A stretch of 12,218 nucleotides of DNA from Trachelipus rathkii (GCA_015478945.1 JABUQX010100091.1:12501-24718), one strand, 5' to 3'; counted from the stretch's first letter, positions 1-8,520 are shown. Made by a program: numbers and translations. The notes: a model not told the origin generated them from the letters alone.

Positions 1-323
1 CAACTGCCCGACAAAGTCAATGGAACGCCGACATGGGGGCACAATATGCTTTGTTTGCTACAAATTTGCAAATAATACAGACGAAAAAAATTCACCGTCG
101 CGCCATGCTCGACTAATCGACAACAGCGTCGCGTTAGACAATGTACAGGAGGCTCTACCACTAGTTCGATCGCCTCCCCAAAAAAGAAGCATCCTCGAAG
201 ATTTCAAATCTCCTGCTTCAATATCACTGGTTTGAAACTCACTACATATATAAATTCACAGAAGGTGGTTGGAGAACCCCCTCTGGGCTACACGGCATTT
301 TTCAGGGGTGCTCATGGTTTACA
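1..323. repeat. Tandem ~325-bp unit, copy 1 (cut by window edge)
   Basis: This is the first of two diverged direct copies. Anchors shared with the next copy are aaagtcaa (13 and 337), cgccgacatg (26 and 349), aaatttgcaa (62 and 382), ttagacaatg (134 and 454) and gaaggt (261 and 590), giving spacings of 318-329 bp. One frame is open from about 20 to 235 and reads LDNVQEALPLVRS near its end; copy 2 reads LDNEQEALLLVRS at the matching place. Between positions 80 and 134 the copies differ by several indels (about -2, +1, +1) that only cancel overall, so the conserved frame is weak evidence for coding. I recognise no protein family. The array may continue to the left of the window. Confidence 0.8.
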
Positions 324-607
324 GGAGCAGCCGGCCAAAGTCAAGGATCGCCGACATGCGCAAAAACTTGCTCGTTGCGAGAAATTTGCAATAATTAGAC
401 GAAATTTTTTTTTACTCGCGCCAGGACACGAACCATCGACAAGAGAGTCGCCGTTAGACAATGAACAGGAGGCTTTACTACTAGTCCGATCGGCCTCCAC
501 AAAAGAAGACATCTCGGAACAGTTTTTTCAAGTCACACTGCTTCGACATCACTTGCTTTGAAAACTGGTACTTTATTTAAATCAAAATAGAAGGTTTGCT
601 TGGAACC
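324..607. repeat. Tandem ~325-bp unit, copy 2 (right end replaced by TA array)
   Basis: This second copy of the unit aligns to copy 1 from the aaagtcaa anchor to the ttggaacc / ttggagaacc anchor, where it stops and a (TA)n array begins. The last ~50 bp of the unit, present in copy 1 at about 274-323, are therefore missing. An open frame runs from about 232 through this copy to a stop at 559-561. It includes RRH, KFAII and QEALLLVRS segments that also occur in copy 1, and both copies end in a stop at the equivalent site. No domain is recognised. It could be a satellite-like repeat, a duplicated fragment of a mobile element, or a duplicated exon; I cannot tell which. Confidence 0.8.
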
Positions 608-645
608 TATATATTATTATATATATATATATATATATAATATAT

Positions 646-695
<50 letters not shown>

Positions 696-701
696 ATTAT
701 A

Positions 702-770
<69 letters not shown>

Positions 771-804
771 ATATATATATATCATATATATACTATATAT
801 ATAT
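608..804. repeat. Imperfect (TA)n array A
   Basis: About 200 bp of TA dinucleotide repeat, broken by extra A or T and a few single C interruptions. It starts abruptly inside tandem-unit copy 2. The opposite edge leads into an unrecognised AT-rich block. Confidence 0.95.
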
Positions 805-1830
805 TGAGATAAAGTTTTTTTTTCGCCGTCTAAAAAAATGAAAAATCTTCCAAATGTTTATTTGCTGTTTTTCTAGCATTTTATTTTTCCCTTACATATA
901 AAATAGTAAAAAAAAAATTCATTAAAAAAAGAACGAACAGCATTTTTTATTCTACCAATTTGGGTACCAAGCTCACATAATAACGTGTAACAAACTGACG
1001 TTTATTATTAAATGTTTTGGTAAAATGTAAGGTGGTGTCACACGTAATGGTTTGATCTATTCTCTGTTCAATAGAATTTTTAAGTACTTTTCAGAGATTG
1101 TAAAAAATTTTTTTTTTAAAAACAAATTTTCAAATAAGGTGTCTAACTAAAATTTATTTACCAAACTAATTTGGAGTATTTAGTTGGCCAAAAAAATTGA
1201 AAATATTTGAAAATTAAGATTTTTATGGCAGTTTTGGTGGAATAAAATAAAGAAAAAAATTCCTCTCTTCACCTTAAAACTGTTTCAAAAACGAACAGTT
1301 TTTTTGTTGTTTTTTTCCAATAAAATTAAAATATAACATAGTTGTTTATTCAAAAAAATATTTACTCTTTATTGTCGTTTTGGAATAGTTGAGATTTGCT
1401 ATGAATGTCTCCCCTTAATCAAATTTAAATGTTTCCCACTTTCAACATTAAAATGTAAACAAAGGCAGCAGATTTAAATTCTGTGAGATTTCACAATTAA
1501 GATTTTCAATTTACTATACATAAAATCAATGATTAATGAATTATTGCTAATTCAAGATGGGAAGCAGAAATTTCCATTTTTAATGCTAATAATAATAATT
1601 ATAAATAATAATACATAATAATAATAATTAATAATAATATGTCTAGATGTATTTTAGCATTAAATTTAACTATGGAAGTGATACAGTATGTTAGCAGCGA
1701 ACAAAAATTAAAAAAATTAAAGAGGCCACCATTCAATGGCATATCCATAAAAATGTAGAGCATATAAACTACTTGGGTGCAAAATAAAAGGAGAAAAAGA
1801 GGAGGAATTTATTAATATGAAACTTTTCAC
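805..1830. other. Unrecognised AT-rich block between arrays A and B
   Basis: About 1 kb with no open frame of note on either strand. It is AT-rich with many A or T runs. Small repeated motifs are present: cgaacag followed by a T-rich run near 934 and 1291. An 11-bp inverted pair, tttaatgctaa at 1579-1589 and its complement at 1654-1664, brackets a (TAA)n tract. The edges (attgagataaagttt on the left; complement of the right edge agtgaaaagttt) look faintly alike, so this could be another array-bounded element, but the match is too short to call. Confidence 0.4.
1586..1640. repeat. (TAA)n microsatellite
   Basis: Imperfect trinucleotide tract of ataata units, lying inside the loop of the 11-bp inverted pair at 1579-1589 / 1654-1664. 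Confidence 0.8.
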
Positions 1831-1845
1831 TATATATTATAATAC

Positions 1846-1921
<76 letters not shown>

Positions 1922-1980
1922 ATTATATATATTACTATATATATCTATATATATATATATATATATAGTATATATATAAT
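1831..1980. repeat. Imperfect (TA)n array B
   Basis: TA repeat with interruptions such as tactata and atctata. It is dense from about 1853. The reading frame that crosses it is only Ile/Tyr repeats and is not a gene. Confidence 0.95.
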
Positions 1981-2237
1981 ACGTAGCTCATTAATAATAA
2001 GATGACTACATAGTAAGAAAGTAATTTTGTCTGATAATGAGTAAATTTGAATTACTCTATTCATTTCCACTTCTCCATATACTAAAGTGGGTATTCTTGA
2101 AACTGCTGATTCCAACAGGAAATACATCCAAGGATCTAGAGGGTTGCTCTTTCATTTCGCTGGTCTGCCATTTATTTTTTTATTTTCTTATTTAATGTGT
2201 ATTAGTTGATCAGCAAATATTTTAATCTGAAATTAAT
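1981..2237. other. Unrecognised spacer between arrays B and C
   Basis: About 257 bp of ordinary-looking sequence with a little higher GC than the arrays. There is no convincing open frame, no terminal inverted repeat I can see, and no match to other parts of this window. Confidence 0.35.
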
Positions 2238-2238
2238 C

Positions 2239-2284
<46 letters not shown>

Positions 2285-2297
2285 GATATATATATAG

Positions 2298-2329
<32 letters not shown>

Positions 2330-2358
2330 TATATATATATATATATAATTATACTATA
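2238..2358. repeat. Imperfect (TA)n array C
   Basis: TA repeat with gatata and agtata interruptions. It abuts the left end of foldback element F1. Confidence 0.95.
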
Positions 2359-2622
2359 GGTAATACTGTAGACAGCGACACACACATTTTGAGACCAAAA
2401 AATTTCTAAGTTAAAAAAATTTCTAAGTTTAGATAAGTTAAGTTAGGTTAGAAAATTTTAATTTAAAATTGTTTTAGTGCAAGCTTCTGGCATAATTCCA
2501 GAAGCTTCCACTAAAGAATTTTCTTAAAAAAGCTTACTTAATTTTCTGAACTTGGAAATTTTTTTTTTGAACTTACAAAATTTTGTATCAAAATGTGGAA
2601 AATGTCACTGTACTACCGTATT
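2359..2622. mobile_element. Foldback MITE-like element F1
   Basis: About 265 bp lying exactly between arrays C and D. The left end (acacattttgagacc, then aaaaaatttctaagtt) resembles the complement of the right end (ccacattttgataca, then aaaattttgtaagtt), so the ends are inverted repeats of roughly 50 bp. The centre is a strong hairpin: aagcttctgg at 2481-2490 and its exact complement at 2498-2507. It extends outward to about 16 bp per arm (2475-2490 / 2498-2513) with one mismatch. A homologous copy, F2, lies at 6791-7062. There is no coding capacity; it is a non-autonomous DNA element whose superfamily is not determined. Confidence 0.7.
2475..2513. repeat. Central hairpin of F1
   Basis: 16-bp arms with a single mismatch around a 7-nt loop (cataatt). 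The inner 10 bp of each arm, aagcttctgg and its complement, are perfect and contain HindIII-type hexamers. The same hairpin is found in F2 at 6917-6945. Confidence 0.85.
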
Positions 2623-2741
2623 ACATATATATATAATATATACTATATATAGTATATATATATATACTATATAGTATATACTATATATATATTATATTAT
2701 ATATATATAGAATAAATATATACTATATATGTATATATATA
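2623..2741. repeat. Imperfect (TA)n array D
   Basis: TA repeat separating F1 from M1. The M1 inverted repeat begins at its right edge. Confidence 0.95.
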
Positions 2742-3690
2742 GCATCAGGCGGGTGACTTGGCACTTTATAGGTATAACTTGGTCTCCTGACTCTCCCCTA
2801 ATGCATTTTTGGAATTTTTTTTTTCTGAAATATCAAGGCCCTATAGGTCATAAGCACACAACAAAATATAATGTAATTCTATAATAATAATAGTTTTATT
2901 AAAGTTTGACAACTGCTCATCACCATCTTGAGGGGTGATCCGGCCATCTGTTTTAATTCCTCTTTTACATATAAATTCAATTTTATATTTTAATTTTTAC
3001 TTTAATAATAATACTTATTTATCATATTAAAATTTCGTAATAAGCAAGTAATAATCATAATGATAATAACAATAAAGAATTAAAATAGGGTCCAAATTTT
3101 CACCCCTCTCCGCCCTCAGATTTTTATGCATGTAGCGGCATTGGGAAGTTTTATATACCTTTCATTTTTTATTTTATTTTACTTAATAATAATTAACTAT
3201 TTATAATATTTAAATTAATTATACGTATAAAAATTCAATAATAATACTTTGAAAATACGAATAAATAAATTTCCCATGTCTTTTTCATCAATTTTTACGG
3301 CGGGGTTAATCGGACCAAGTTAGGCCCCCGTGTTTTGGCACTAATACTGTTTGGATCAAAAATTTACTTTGCCAGTTTAAAGCTAACATACTCGAGTATA
3401 CACTGAAAAAATAATTAAAATCCATCCACATTTTCATTTTATAACGAAGTTTTAAAAGAAAACTGCATTTTTCAAAGTGAAATTTCTTATGAAGGGCAAG
3501 TTATACTAAATTTATTATATTTTTTTAAAAAATATAAAAACTTTCTAGAATTAAAGATGATCTAATAAAACTTGTAGTACTACCGCATGGCTATTAAAAA
3601 TGAGCGAATTTTTTTTTTTTTTTTTTTAATTTAAGAGTGATTTGAATCCCCCCTCCTAAAGAGGCGGGCGCGGTCACCCCGCCCGACGCT
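2741..3690. mobile_element. Non-autonomous TIR element M1
   Basis: 950-bp element flanked by TA repeats. Its left end, agcatcaggcgggtgac, matches the complement of its right end, agcgtcgggcggggtgac, over about 18 bp with a few differences. It aligns end to end with M2 at 5017-6690. The best shared blocks are the 27 identical bases at 3357-3383 / 5668-5694 (containing tttactttgccagtttaaag) and the block at about 3531-3605 / 6525-6605 (containing ctagaattaaagat and the tggctatt segment). Internally it holds two diverged ~180-bp units (about 2940-3110 and 3120-3290), AT-rich and preceded by C-rich or G-rich motifs. No protein is encoded. TA flanks fit a TA-targeting superfamily, but the TIR is not one I can assign. 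Confidence 0.8.
3609..3627. repeat. T19 tract near the M1 right end
   Basis: Uninterrupted run of T inside M1. The equivalent place in M2 (about 6614-6630) is also T-rich but interrupted, so the tract belongs to the element. Confidence 0.85.
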
Positions 3691-3978
3691 ATATATGTAT
3701 TAGGGATGTACCGGAACCACAATTTATTTTGGTTCGGTCCGAAGTTCAGTCGGACCAGAACTTTTCTATTTCCGCACACCATACATAATACTGAAAACTT
3801 GTCATATTAACAAGTGGAAGTCCCTCTAGAAGTATTTGGCTGTTGTCATATCCATGATTTGAGCTCTACTTAGTTCTTGTAGCAAATTTTGAAAGCGGAT
3901 CAGTACATTATTAAGTAAATAGATATACTATATAAAGTTCTACGGTCTTCAAAGTTTAAAAATCAGAAAAATGAATAG

Positions 3979-4009
3979 CTCGAGCAAAAAAGGCAGATTT
4001 TTGCTCGAG
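3979..4009. repeat. Perfect 12-bp hairpin inside hAT-1
   Basis: ctcgagcaaaaa at 3979-3990 and its exact complement at 3998-4009, with a 7-nt loop (aggcaga). The function is unknown. It is not a bacterial-type terminator in this context. Confidence 0.85.
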
Positions 4010-4546
4010 TTTGTAACGCGAATTCGAATATAGGCATTATCGTTTTTGTCATTTGAGCTTAACGTTCGATAAGAATGCTTACCCAGTTTTAGCACGAATT
4101 TGTGCATAATGAACGTGATTTTTCATAAAAGTCATTGTTTACAATAATTGGAATCAGCTCTTGTGAATTTGGATTAATAGAAATAAAAAAATAACAATGG
4201 TTCATATTACAAATTAATCCACTATTGTGATGGAGTTTATCCATTTGGAAGACCAAATTAGATTTAAAGCTAATTTTGATTGAATTTTTATTCATCAATT
4301 CAACGGCTACAAACGTTCGCCATCATGTTTATTTTAACATTTTTCGTAAGAAACTTGCTATAATTCGCAAGCACAGAAAGTAGCAACTTATAGAATTAAG
4401 GAAATTTCCTTACGTTTGTCACGCATTTTTCACTATTTTGCGCTAAGCTTAAAAAAACGAAGGCAAACTGAGCATTTCTTACGTTTCGTACACATATTGC
4501 AAAAACGAATGGCTTTAATAACATTTGGAGCAAATATATAAAACGC

Positions 4547-4576
4547 CTCTCTCTCTCTCTCTCTCCCTCTCTCTCT
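4547..4576. repeat. (CT)n microsatellite
   Basis: About 30 bp of CT repeat with one CC interruption, inside hAT-1. Confidence 0.9.
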
Positions 4577-4905
4577 TTATGCTTAAAAAAAAAAGCTGAT
4601 AAAAACTTATATTTTAACTTTTGGGAAAAGAAACACATATTCGTGAATTGTGATAAACTTTCTGTTGCTAAACTTTAAGAAACTGTGATTATTAGTCTAT
4701 TAATTACTATTATTAATGAAAGCAAACTTATTTAGTTGTTTATTAAAATTTGATCAAATCTCGATTTTTGTTTTTTTTAAGAAAAAACATTTGAAAAATG
4801 TGGAAAAAGTTCTGAGTAAATCCCCGGTGGCGGGAAACCAAAGTTAGTTCCCGCCGGAACGGAACTTTTAAAAAAATTGAGGTTCCAGCCGGAAGTTCCG
4901 GTCAT

Positions 4906-4932
4906 ATTATATAATCTTATTATATATATTAT

Positions 4933-4964
<32 letters not shown>

Positions 4965-5016
4965 TATATATTATATAAATATATATATATATACTATATA
5001 TATATAATAATATATT
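4906..5016. repeat. Imperfect (TA)n array E
   Basis: TA repeat bounded by the hAT-1 right end and the M2 left end. Confidence 0.95.
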
Positions 5017-5209
5017 GCACATGCCGGGTCAATGGTGACACTTTAAGTAAAACTTGTCTCCCTCCTTTTCCTAATACACTTTTTGAATTTTTTTTCGTCT
5101 CTGAAAATCATGGCTTATAGTACAGAGCACAAACAAATAAATAATAATGGTAATTATATAAATAATAAAATTTTATAAAGTTTAATGAATTCATTTAAAC
5201 TTCCTTGAT

Positions 5210-5625
5210 GGGGTGAATAGGGAAACCATATGAGGGGATAGGGACATCTCTTGGAATTCCTATTTGTGTATCGGCATCGGTATCATTTTTTTATTTTAAT
5301 TTTTACTTAATAGCTATAGGTAATTGTTTATTATAATTAAAATTAAGTCATAAGTATTAAAACATTTAATACAATATATAAATAAAAAATAAAAATGTGG
5401 TCTCCTACTCACCCGCATCAGAGTTGCCTAGGACACTTCCTTGGAATTCATTATATTAACATATAAATTCTAATTTTTTTATTTCAATTTTTGCAAATAA
5501 AACTTAATGTAGATAAATATTCGAACTAAGTATAGAATAATAAAAATGTCAATAATATATAAAATAAGATAACAATGGTGTCCCTATTCACCCATCATCA
5601 ATTTTTATGTGGGGATGAATAGGGA
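5210..5625. repeat. Recurring ggggtgaataggga motifs in M2
   Basis: The motif or its complement occurs at 5210-5223, 5232-5246, 5401-5414, 5581-5593 and 5611-5625, with one more near the right end at 6639-6652. In M1 the matching places (2930-2940, 3091-3106, 3301-3320) are degenerate. Repeated subterminal motifs on both strands are commonly transposase-binding sites in DNA transposons; that role is inference here. Confidence 0.6.
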
Positions 5626-5844
5626 CAAGTTAGGCATAGTGATTTAACCACTATGCACTTTTTGAAACAAAAATTTACTTTGCCAGTTTAAAGCAGTATA
5701 TAAACTTGTTTTTTAAAAAAAAACCCCCAAAAAAAAAAGAAAAATTAATTCAAATTCCATTAAATTACGTAATTTTGGAAAGCTAGAAAGTAAAGAAAGA
5801 CTCAATATTATACATTCGTAAATTCTATTGAAGGAATTTTAATA

Positions 5845-6483
5845 GTAACACAGAGGGACTTCACCCCGATTTTTATAAAAATCACAGATATATATATAAC
5901 TATACTCTAAAAAAAATAATAATAAAGAATAAAAAAACAAAACAAATGTGGGGTCTCTTTAGGAAAAAAGTTACAGCCTCTCAAAGTTGTTAAAACTCCC
6001 ATAGAATTTTCATTTTTGATCCATCCAGGTTAGGGCTCATTTAAGATCCTCTAGATCAGGTTATGATAGGTATGTTTTGTTAAGTATACACAGAGAAAAT
6101 CTATGCATACTTAACAAATCTTATCATACCCTGAACTAGGATGGCCCTACAATGAGCACGAGGCCCTCTAAATTTTTTTATAAGCCTATGAGAAAATTTT
6201 AAACTTTGAGAGGCTGTAATTTTTTTTCCAAAAGACTTATATCATTTTCATTTTTTGGGGGGGGGTTTCATTATTATTTTTTTAGAGTAGGCTATATCCT
6301 GTGATTTTTAATAAAAAAAAATTTTTTATAAGGAAATCCTATGAGAGCTTTAACAACTTTGAGAGGCTGTAACTTTTTTTCCTAAAGAGACTGCCATATT
6401 TTTTTTTTTTATTTTTCATTATTTTTTTAAGAGTATATCCTGTGATTTTTATAGAAATCGGGGGTGAAGCCCCTCTGCGCTAC
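5845..6483. mobile_element. Palindromic MITE N nested in M2
   Basis: The left end (gtaacacagagggacttcac) and the complement of the right end (gtagcgcagaggggcttcac) are clear inverted repeats. The match continues for about 150 bp through atcacag, tctctttagg and the gttacagcctctcaaagttg segment. Both ends are flanked by TA (5843-5844 and 6484-6485), consistent with a TA target duplication. The centre is a second inverted pair (about 6056-6090 / 6105-6135, including ttgttaagtata). The right arm carries an extra copy of ~150 bp (6172-6319 repeated at 6320-6470), so the palindrome is asymmetric. M1 aligns across this point without the insert. No coding sequence. Confidence 0.85.
6172..6470. repeat. 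~150-bp tandem duplication in the right arm of N
   Basis: Direct repeat with anchors ttttttataag (6174 and 6322), gagaggctgtaa (6208 and 6361) and tcctgtgattttta, giving spacings of about 148-153 bp. The left arm of N holds only one counterpart. The first copy contains a G9 run at 6257-6265. Confidence 0.8.
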
Positions 6484-6690
6484 TATTACCAAAGAAATTT
6501 CCTCCCCTAATACATTATTATTTAAAAATATAAAAACTCTCTAGAATTAAAGATAATCTAAATAAAACTTGCAGTACTACTGTGTGGCTATTGAATGAGC
6601 AAAAGAAATTTAATTTTTTTTTCTTTTTATATTTTATATCCCCATTCACCCCACAAATTTTAGTGACCCAAGCAGTCACCCCACCAGATG

Positions 6691-6712
6691 ATAATATATA
6701 TTTTATATATTA

Positions 6713-6763
<51 letters not shown>

Positions 6764-6790
6764 ATATATATATAGTATATATTTATATAT
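6691..6790. repeat. Imperfect (TA)n array F
   Basis: TA repeat between the M2 right end and foldback element F2. Confidence 0.95.
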
Positions 6791-7062
6791 TCTGGTATTG
6801 TTCTATATTTGAATCAGTTCATATTTTCTGAAAAATTTCTAAGTCCAAAAAAGATATTTTTTTTAATGTTTCTAACCAAAAAAGTTATCTTTTTTTAGAA
6901 AAATTCTTTAAGTGGCAAGCTTCTGGCATATAGTTCCAGAAGTTTGTCAGTAAGAATTTTCTTAAAAACTTACAATTTGTACGCTTCAAATCAAGTAAAT
7001 TAATCTCAACCAATCTGAACATAATATAGATCTTTCCCTATACTATGTCTGCATTAGAAACA
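6791..7062. mobile_element. Foldback MITE-like element F2
   Basis: Diverged second copy of the F family, about 270 bp, again lying exactly between two TA arrays. It shares with F1 the left-end segment aaaaatttctaagt, the central hairpin (aagcttctgg at 6917-6926 with ccagaagttt at 6936-6945), and the segment after it (taagaattttcttaaaaa and cttac). The loop is 9 nt rather than 7 and the right arm has mutated. The outer inverted repeats are hard to see, so this copy looks older than F1. Confidence 0.65.
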
Positions 7063-7202
7063 AATATATATATATATTCTATATTATATATATATATAAT
7101 TATATATATATATATATATTTATAATATATACTATATATATATAATATTACGAATCTATATATTAATATAATATTATATATAATATATATATATATATAT
7201 AT
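7063..7202. repeat. Imperfect (TA)n array G
   Basis: TA repeat with an internal non-TA island (acgaatc, about 7150). The hAT-2 left end starts at its right edge. Confidence 0.95.
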
Positions 7203-7310
7203 TAGGATGTACCGATAGTATCGTATCGGTATCTCGGACATTTTTGATGGTATCGGTATCGGTATCTGAGTTAAAATGGCCGATACTTGCCGATACTTCT
7301 TACTTTTTGG
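7203..7310. repeat. Left terminal and subterminal region of hAT-2 (atcggtatc repeats)
   Basis: Four or more copies of tatcggtatc or close variants plus two gccgatact copies in about 100 bp, directly after array G. The complementary-sense counterpart is at 11801-11868. Confidence 0.7.
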
Positions 7311-7789
7311 CTGAAAAATTAAGAGAAACTTTTAGATTAAATAATAAATCTAGTTACGATATAGATAGCTAGTAACAAGTTAGTTTTTTTTTCCCTCGAT
7401 TTCTTTTTAACTTAGATTTTTTAGCGTTTCTCCAACTGGGTTCTTTAGTGTAAAATTTACCTATTTGGACAAAGCAATTATTATTTTATTCTACAGATTT
7501 ATGCTACTTTTTTAGTTGATCAATAGTATTTGTTTTTTTTGTACGCAATTTGTGAGAGCGTGTGAGTGCGTGAGTTGTTTTTAAACTTTCTGGATTATTC
7601 ATATTTAGATATTTGCCTGTAAATAGGGTTTTATCGTTTTAAAATTCAGGTTTTAGCGTACGAATAAATTTTCCTCATTCTCCTTTTGGTTTTTGTCTAT
7701 TTGTTTCTGTCTTTTTTTTGTGATTGCGTGTGCGTGTATGATTGCAGAATTTGCACAGGCGTGGTTTCTTTTGACTTAACAACATACAT
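7311..7789. other. Non-coding stretch between the hAT-2 left end and recognisable LINE sequence
   Basis: About 480 bp, T-rich on the + strand, with two gtg/gcg-rich patches (about 7550-7575 and 7722-7740). No long open frame. It could be hAT-2 interior, the 5' UTR of the LINE, or both; I see no boundary. Confidence 0.4.
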
Positions 7790-7929
7790 GGCTTTCTTGC
7801 ACTCCTAACTCTGCAGTCCCATGTTAATTACTACTCTCTAGCTAAACTAATTTTTATGCTCTTGTCGAGACCCAGAATGGCTAAGAATTCCAATCCTTCA
7901 ACTCCGTTTTAAGTATATCTAACTATGAC

Positions 7930-8520
7930 TTATTTATAATTTCCGTTTGAAGGGTGATGTGCCTATGTAAAATATAACATTCCTATAACACGTCTCGGAA
8001 TCTCGAATCTCTACTCGACTGTTCTGTGGCTTAAAATCTTTCTTCTTCTACTACAATATTCTATGCTTCTGCTACTGTTTCTCCTACAGAACAAATTTTT
8101 CATGCTTTTTTTGATTCCTATTACTTCTCACGAGACTGTTATATGTTCTCATCCAATACTGAGTCCTCATTTAGGGGATTCAATGTACACAAAACTGAAT
8201 TGTTGATTTCCTCTCGTACTGATTTAGTTGGGAGAAAGCCGAATCATTCAGTATTCTCAACGATCTGGAGAACTGATTAAATAACCTACACACATTCCAT
8301 TGACCTAACCAATTCTGAACACACTTGACCTATGTCCCACCACTAGTCCTTATACACACACCACCTTCGCTCCTATCGGTAAAATCTGACCACACCCTTA
8401 TATCCTTAATTAATACTTTTCTCCTCCACAATCTCCAACTAGCCATATGCGGTTTTTCTCCTGGCACTTTTGGAATCGGCCGAATTGGGGGCATTCTGCG
8501 TTGCTTCTTACGCTAACTTA
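7930..8520 (+). pseudogene. LINE ORF2 remnant: AP-endonuclease domain
   Basis: Fragments of the apurinic/apyrimidinic-like endonuclease that nicks target DNA for target-primed reverse transcription. At 8173-8280 one frame reads GFNVH, then LLISSRTDLVGR. This matches the GDFN-H...SSRTD..GR stretch of the family, with the Asp of GDFN lost to a one-base deletion (ggggat-tcaatg). At 8382-8410 another frame reads KSDHTLISL, the C-terminal SDH motif whose His and Asp are catalytic in intact enzymes; one extra A just before it breaks the frame. The weaker stretch at about 7960-8160 resembles the family segment before GDFN. Stops and shifts are frequent, so it is inactive. Confidence 0.75.

Larger units (their letters stand above)
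3701..4905. mobile_element. hAT-like non-autonomous element hAT-1
   Basis: The left end, tagggatgtaccggaacc, is followed by several ggttcgg / ggaacc / ccgaag blocks to about 3770. The right end (4840-4905), read on the complement, begins atgaccggaacttccgg and continues with ggaacc, gttccg and ccggcgg blocks. Ends of the type tagggatgtaccgg with subterminal GGAACC-like repeats are known from hAT elements. The interior (~1 kb) has no transposase and no long open frame. It contains a perfect 12-bp hairpin (3979-4009) and a CT microsatellite (4547-4576). The element sits immediately right of M1, with only ~10 bp of TA-rich sequence between them, and is followed by array E. An 8-bp target duplication cannot be judged because both flanks are TA-rich. 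Confidence 0.7.
5017..6690. mobile_element. Non-autonomous TIR element M2 (with nested element N)
   Basis: Second copy of the M family, bounded on both sides by TA arrays. Its left end (gcacatgccgggtcaatggt) and the complement of its right end (atcatctggtggggtgactg) are more diverged than in M1 but follow the same pattern. Without the nested element N at 5845-6483 it would be about 1035 bp, close to the 950 bp of M1. The motif g-gggtgaataggga or its complement recurs on both strands: 5210-5223, 5232-5246 (variant), 5401-5414 (variant), 5581-5593, 5611-5625 and 6639-6652. Two ~180-bp internal units (about 5245-5414 and 5440-5593), each ending in a ctattcaccc-type motif, match the internal units of M1. 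No protein is encoded. Confidence 0.8.

Noticed and set aside
134..172. tRNA-derived SINE with a B-box-like gttcgatcgcc in the tandem unit
   Set aside because: No A box at the right spacing, no cloverleaf, no A or T tail at a unit end.
312..512. Minus-strand open frame in the tandem unit
   Set aside because: Copy 1 does not keep it, and it overlaps the + strand frame that both copies share at their ends.
1817..2005. Open frames made mostly of Ile and Tyr across TA arrays (also near 4777-5022, 6582-6812, 7038-7241)
   Set aside because: They are simple translations of (TA)n repeats and have no protein character.
2427..2450. Arthropod telomere-like ttaggttag
   Set aside because: Occurs once with degenerate neighbours (aagttaagttaggttag); not an array.
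4089..4638. Minus-strand open frames of 69 and 80 codons inside hAT-1
   Set aside because: Low-complexity residues, one crosses the CT microsatellite, and there is no resemblance to a transposase.
6056..6135. CRISPR-like or attachment-site palindrome
   Set aside because: It is the central hairpin of a eukaryotic foldback element; there are no regularly spaced repeats or spacers.
7550..7745. tRNA or structured RNA in the gtg/gcg-rich patches
   Set aside because: No cloverleaf or long stem could be folded by eye.
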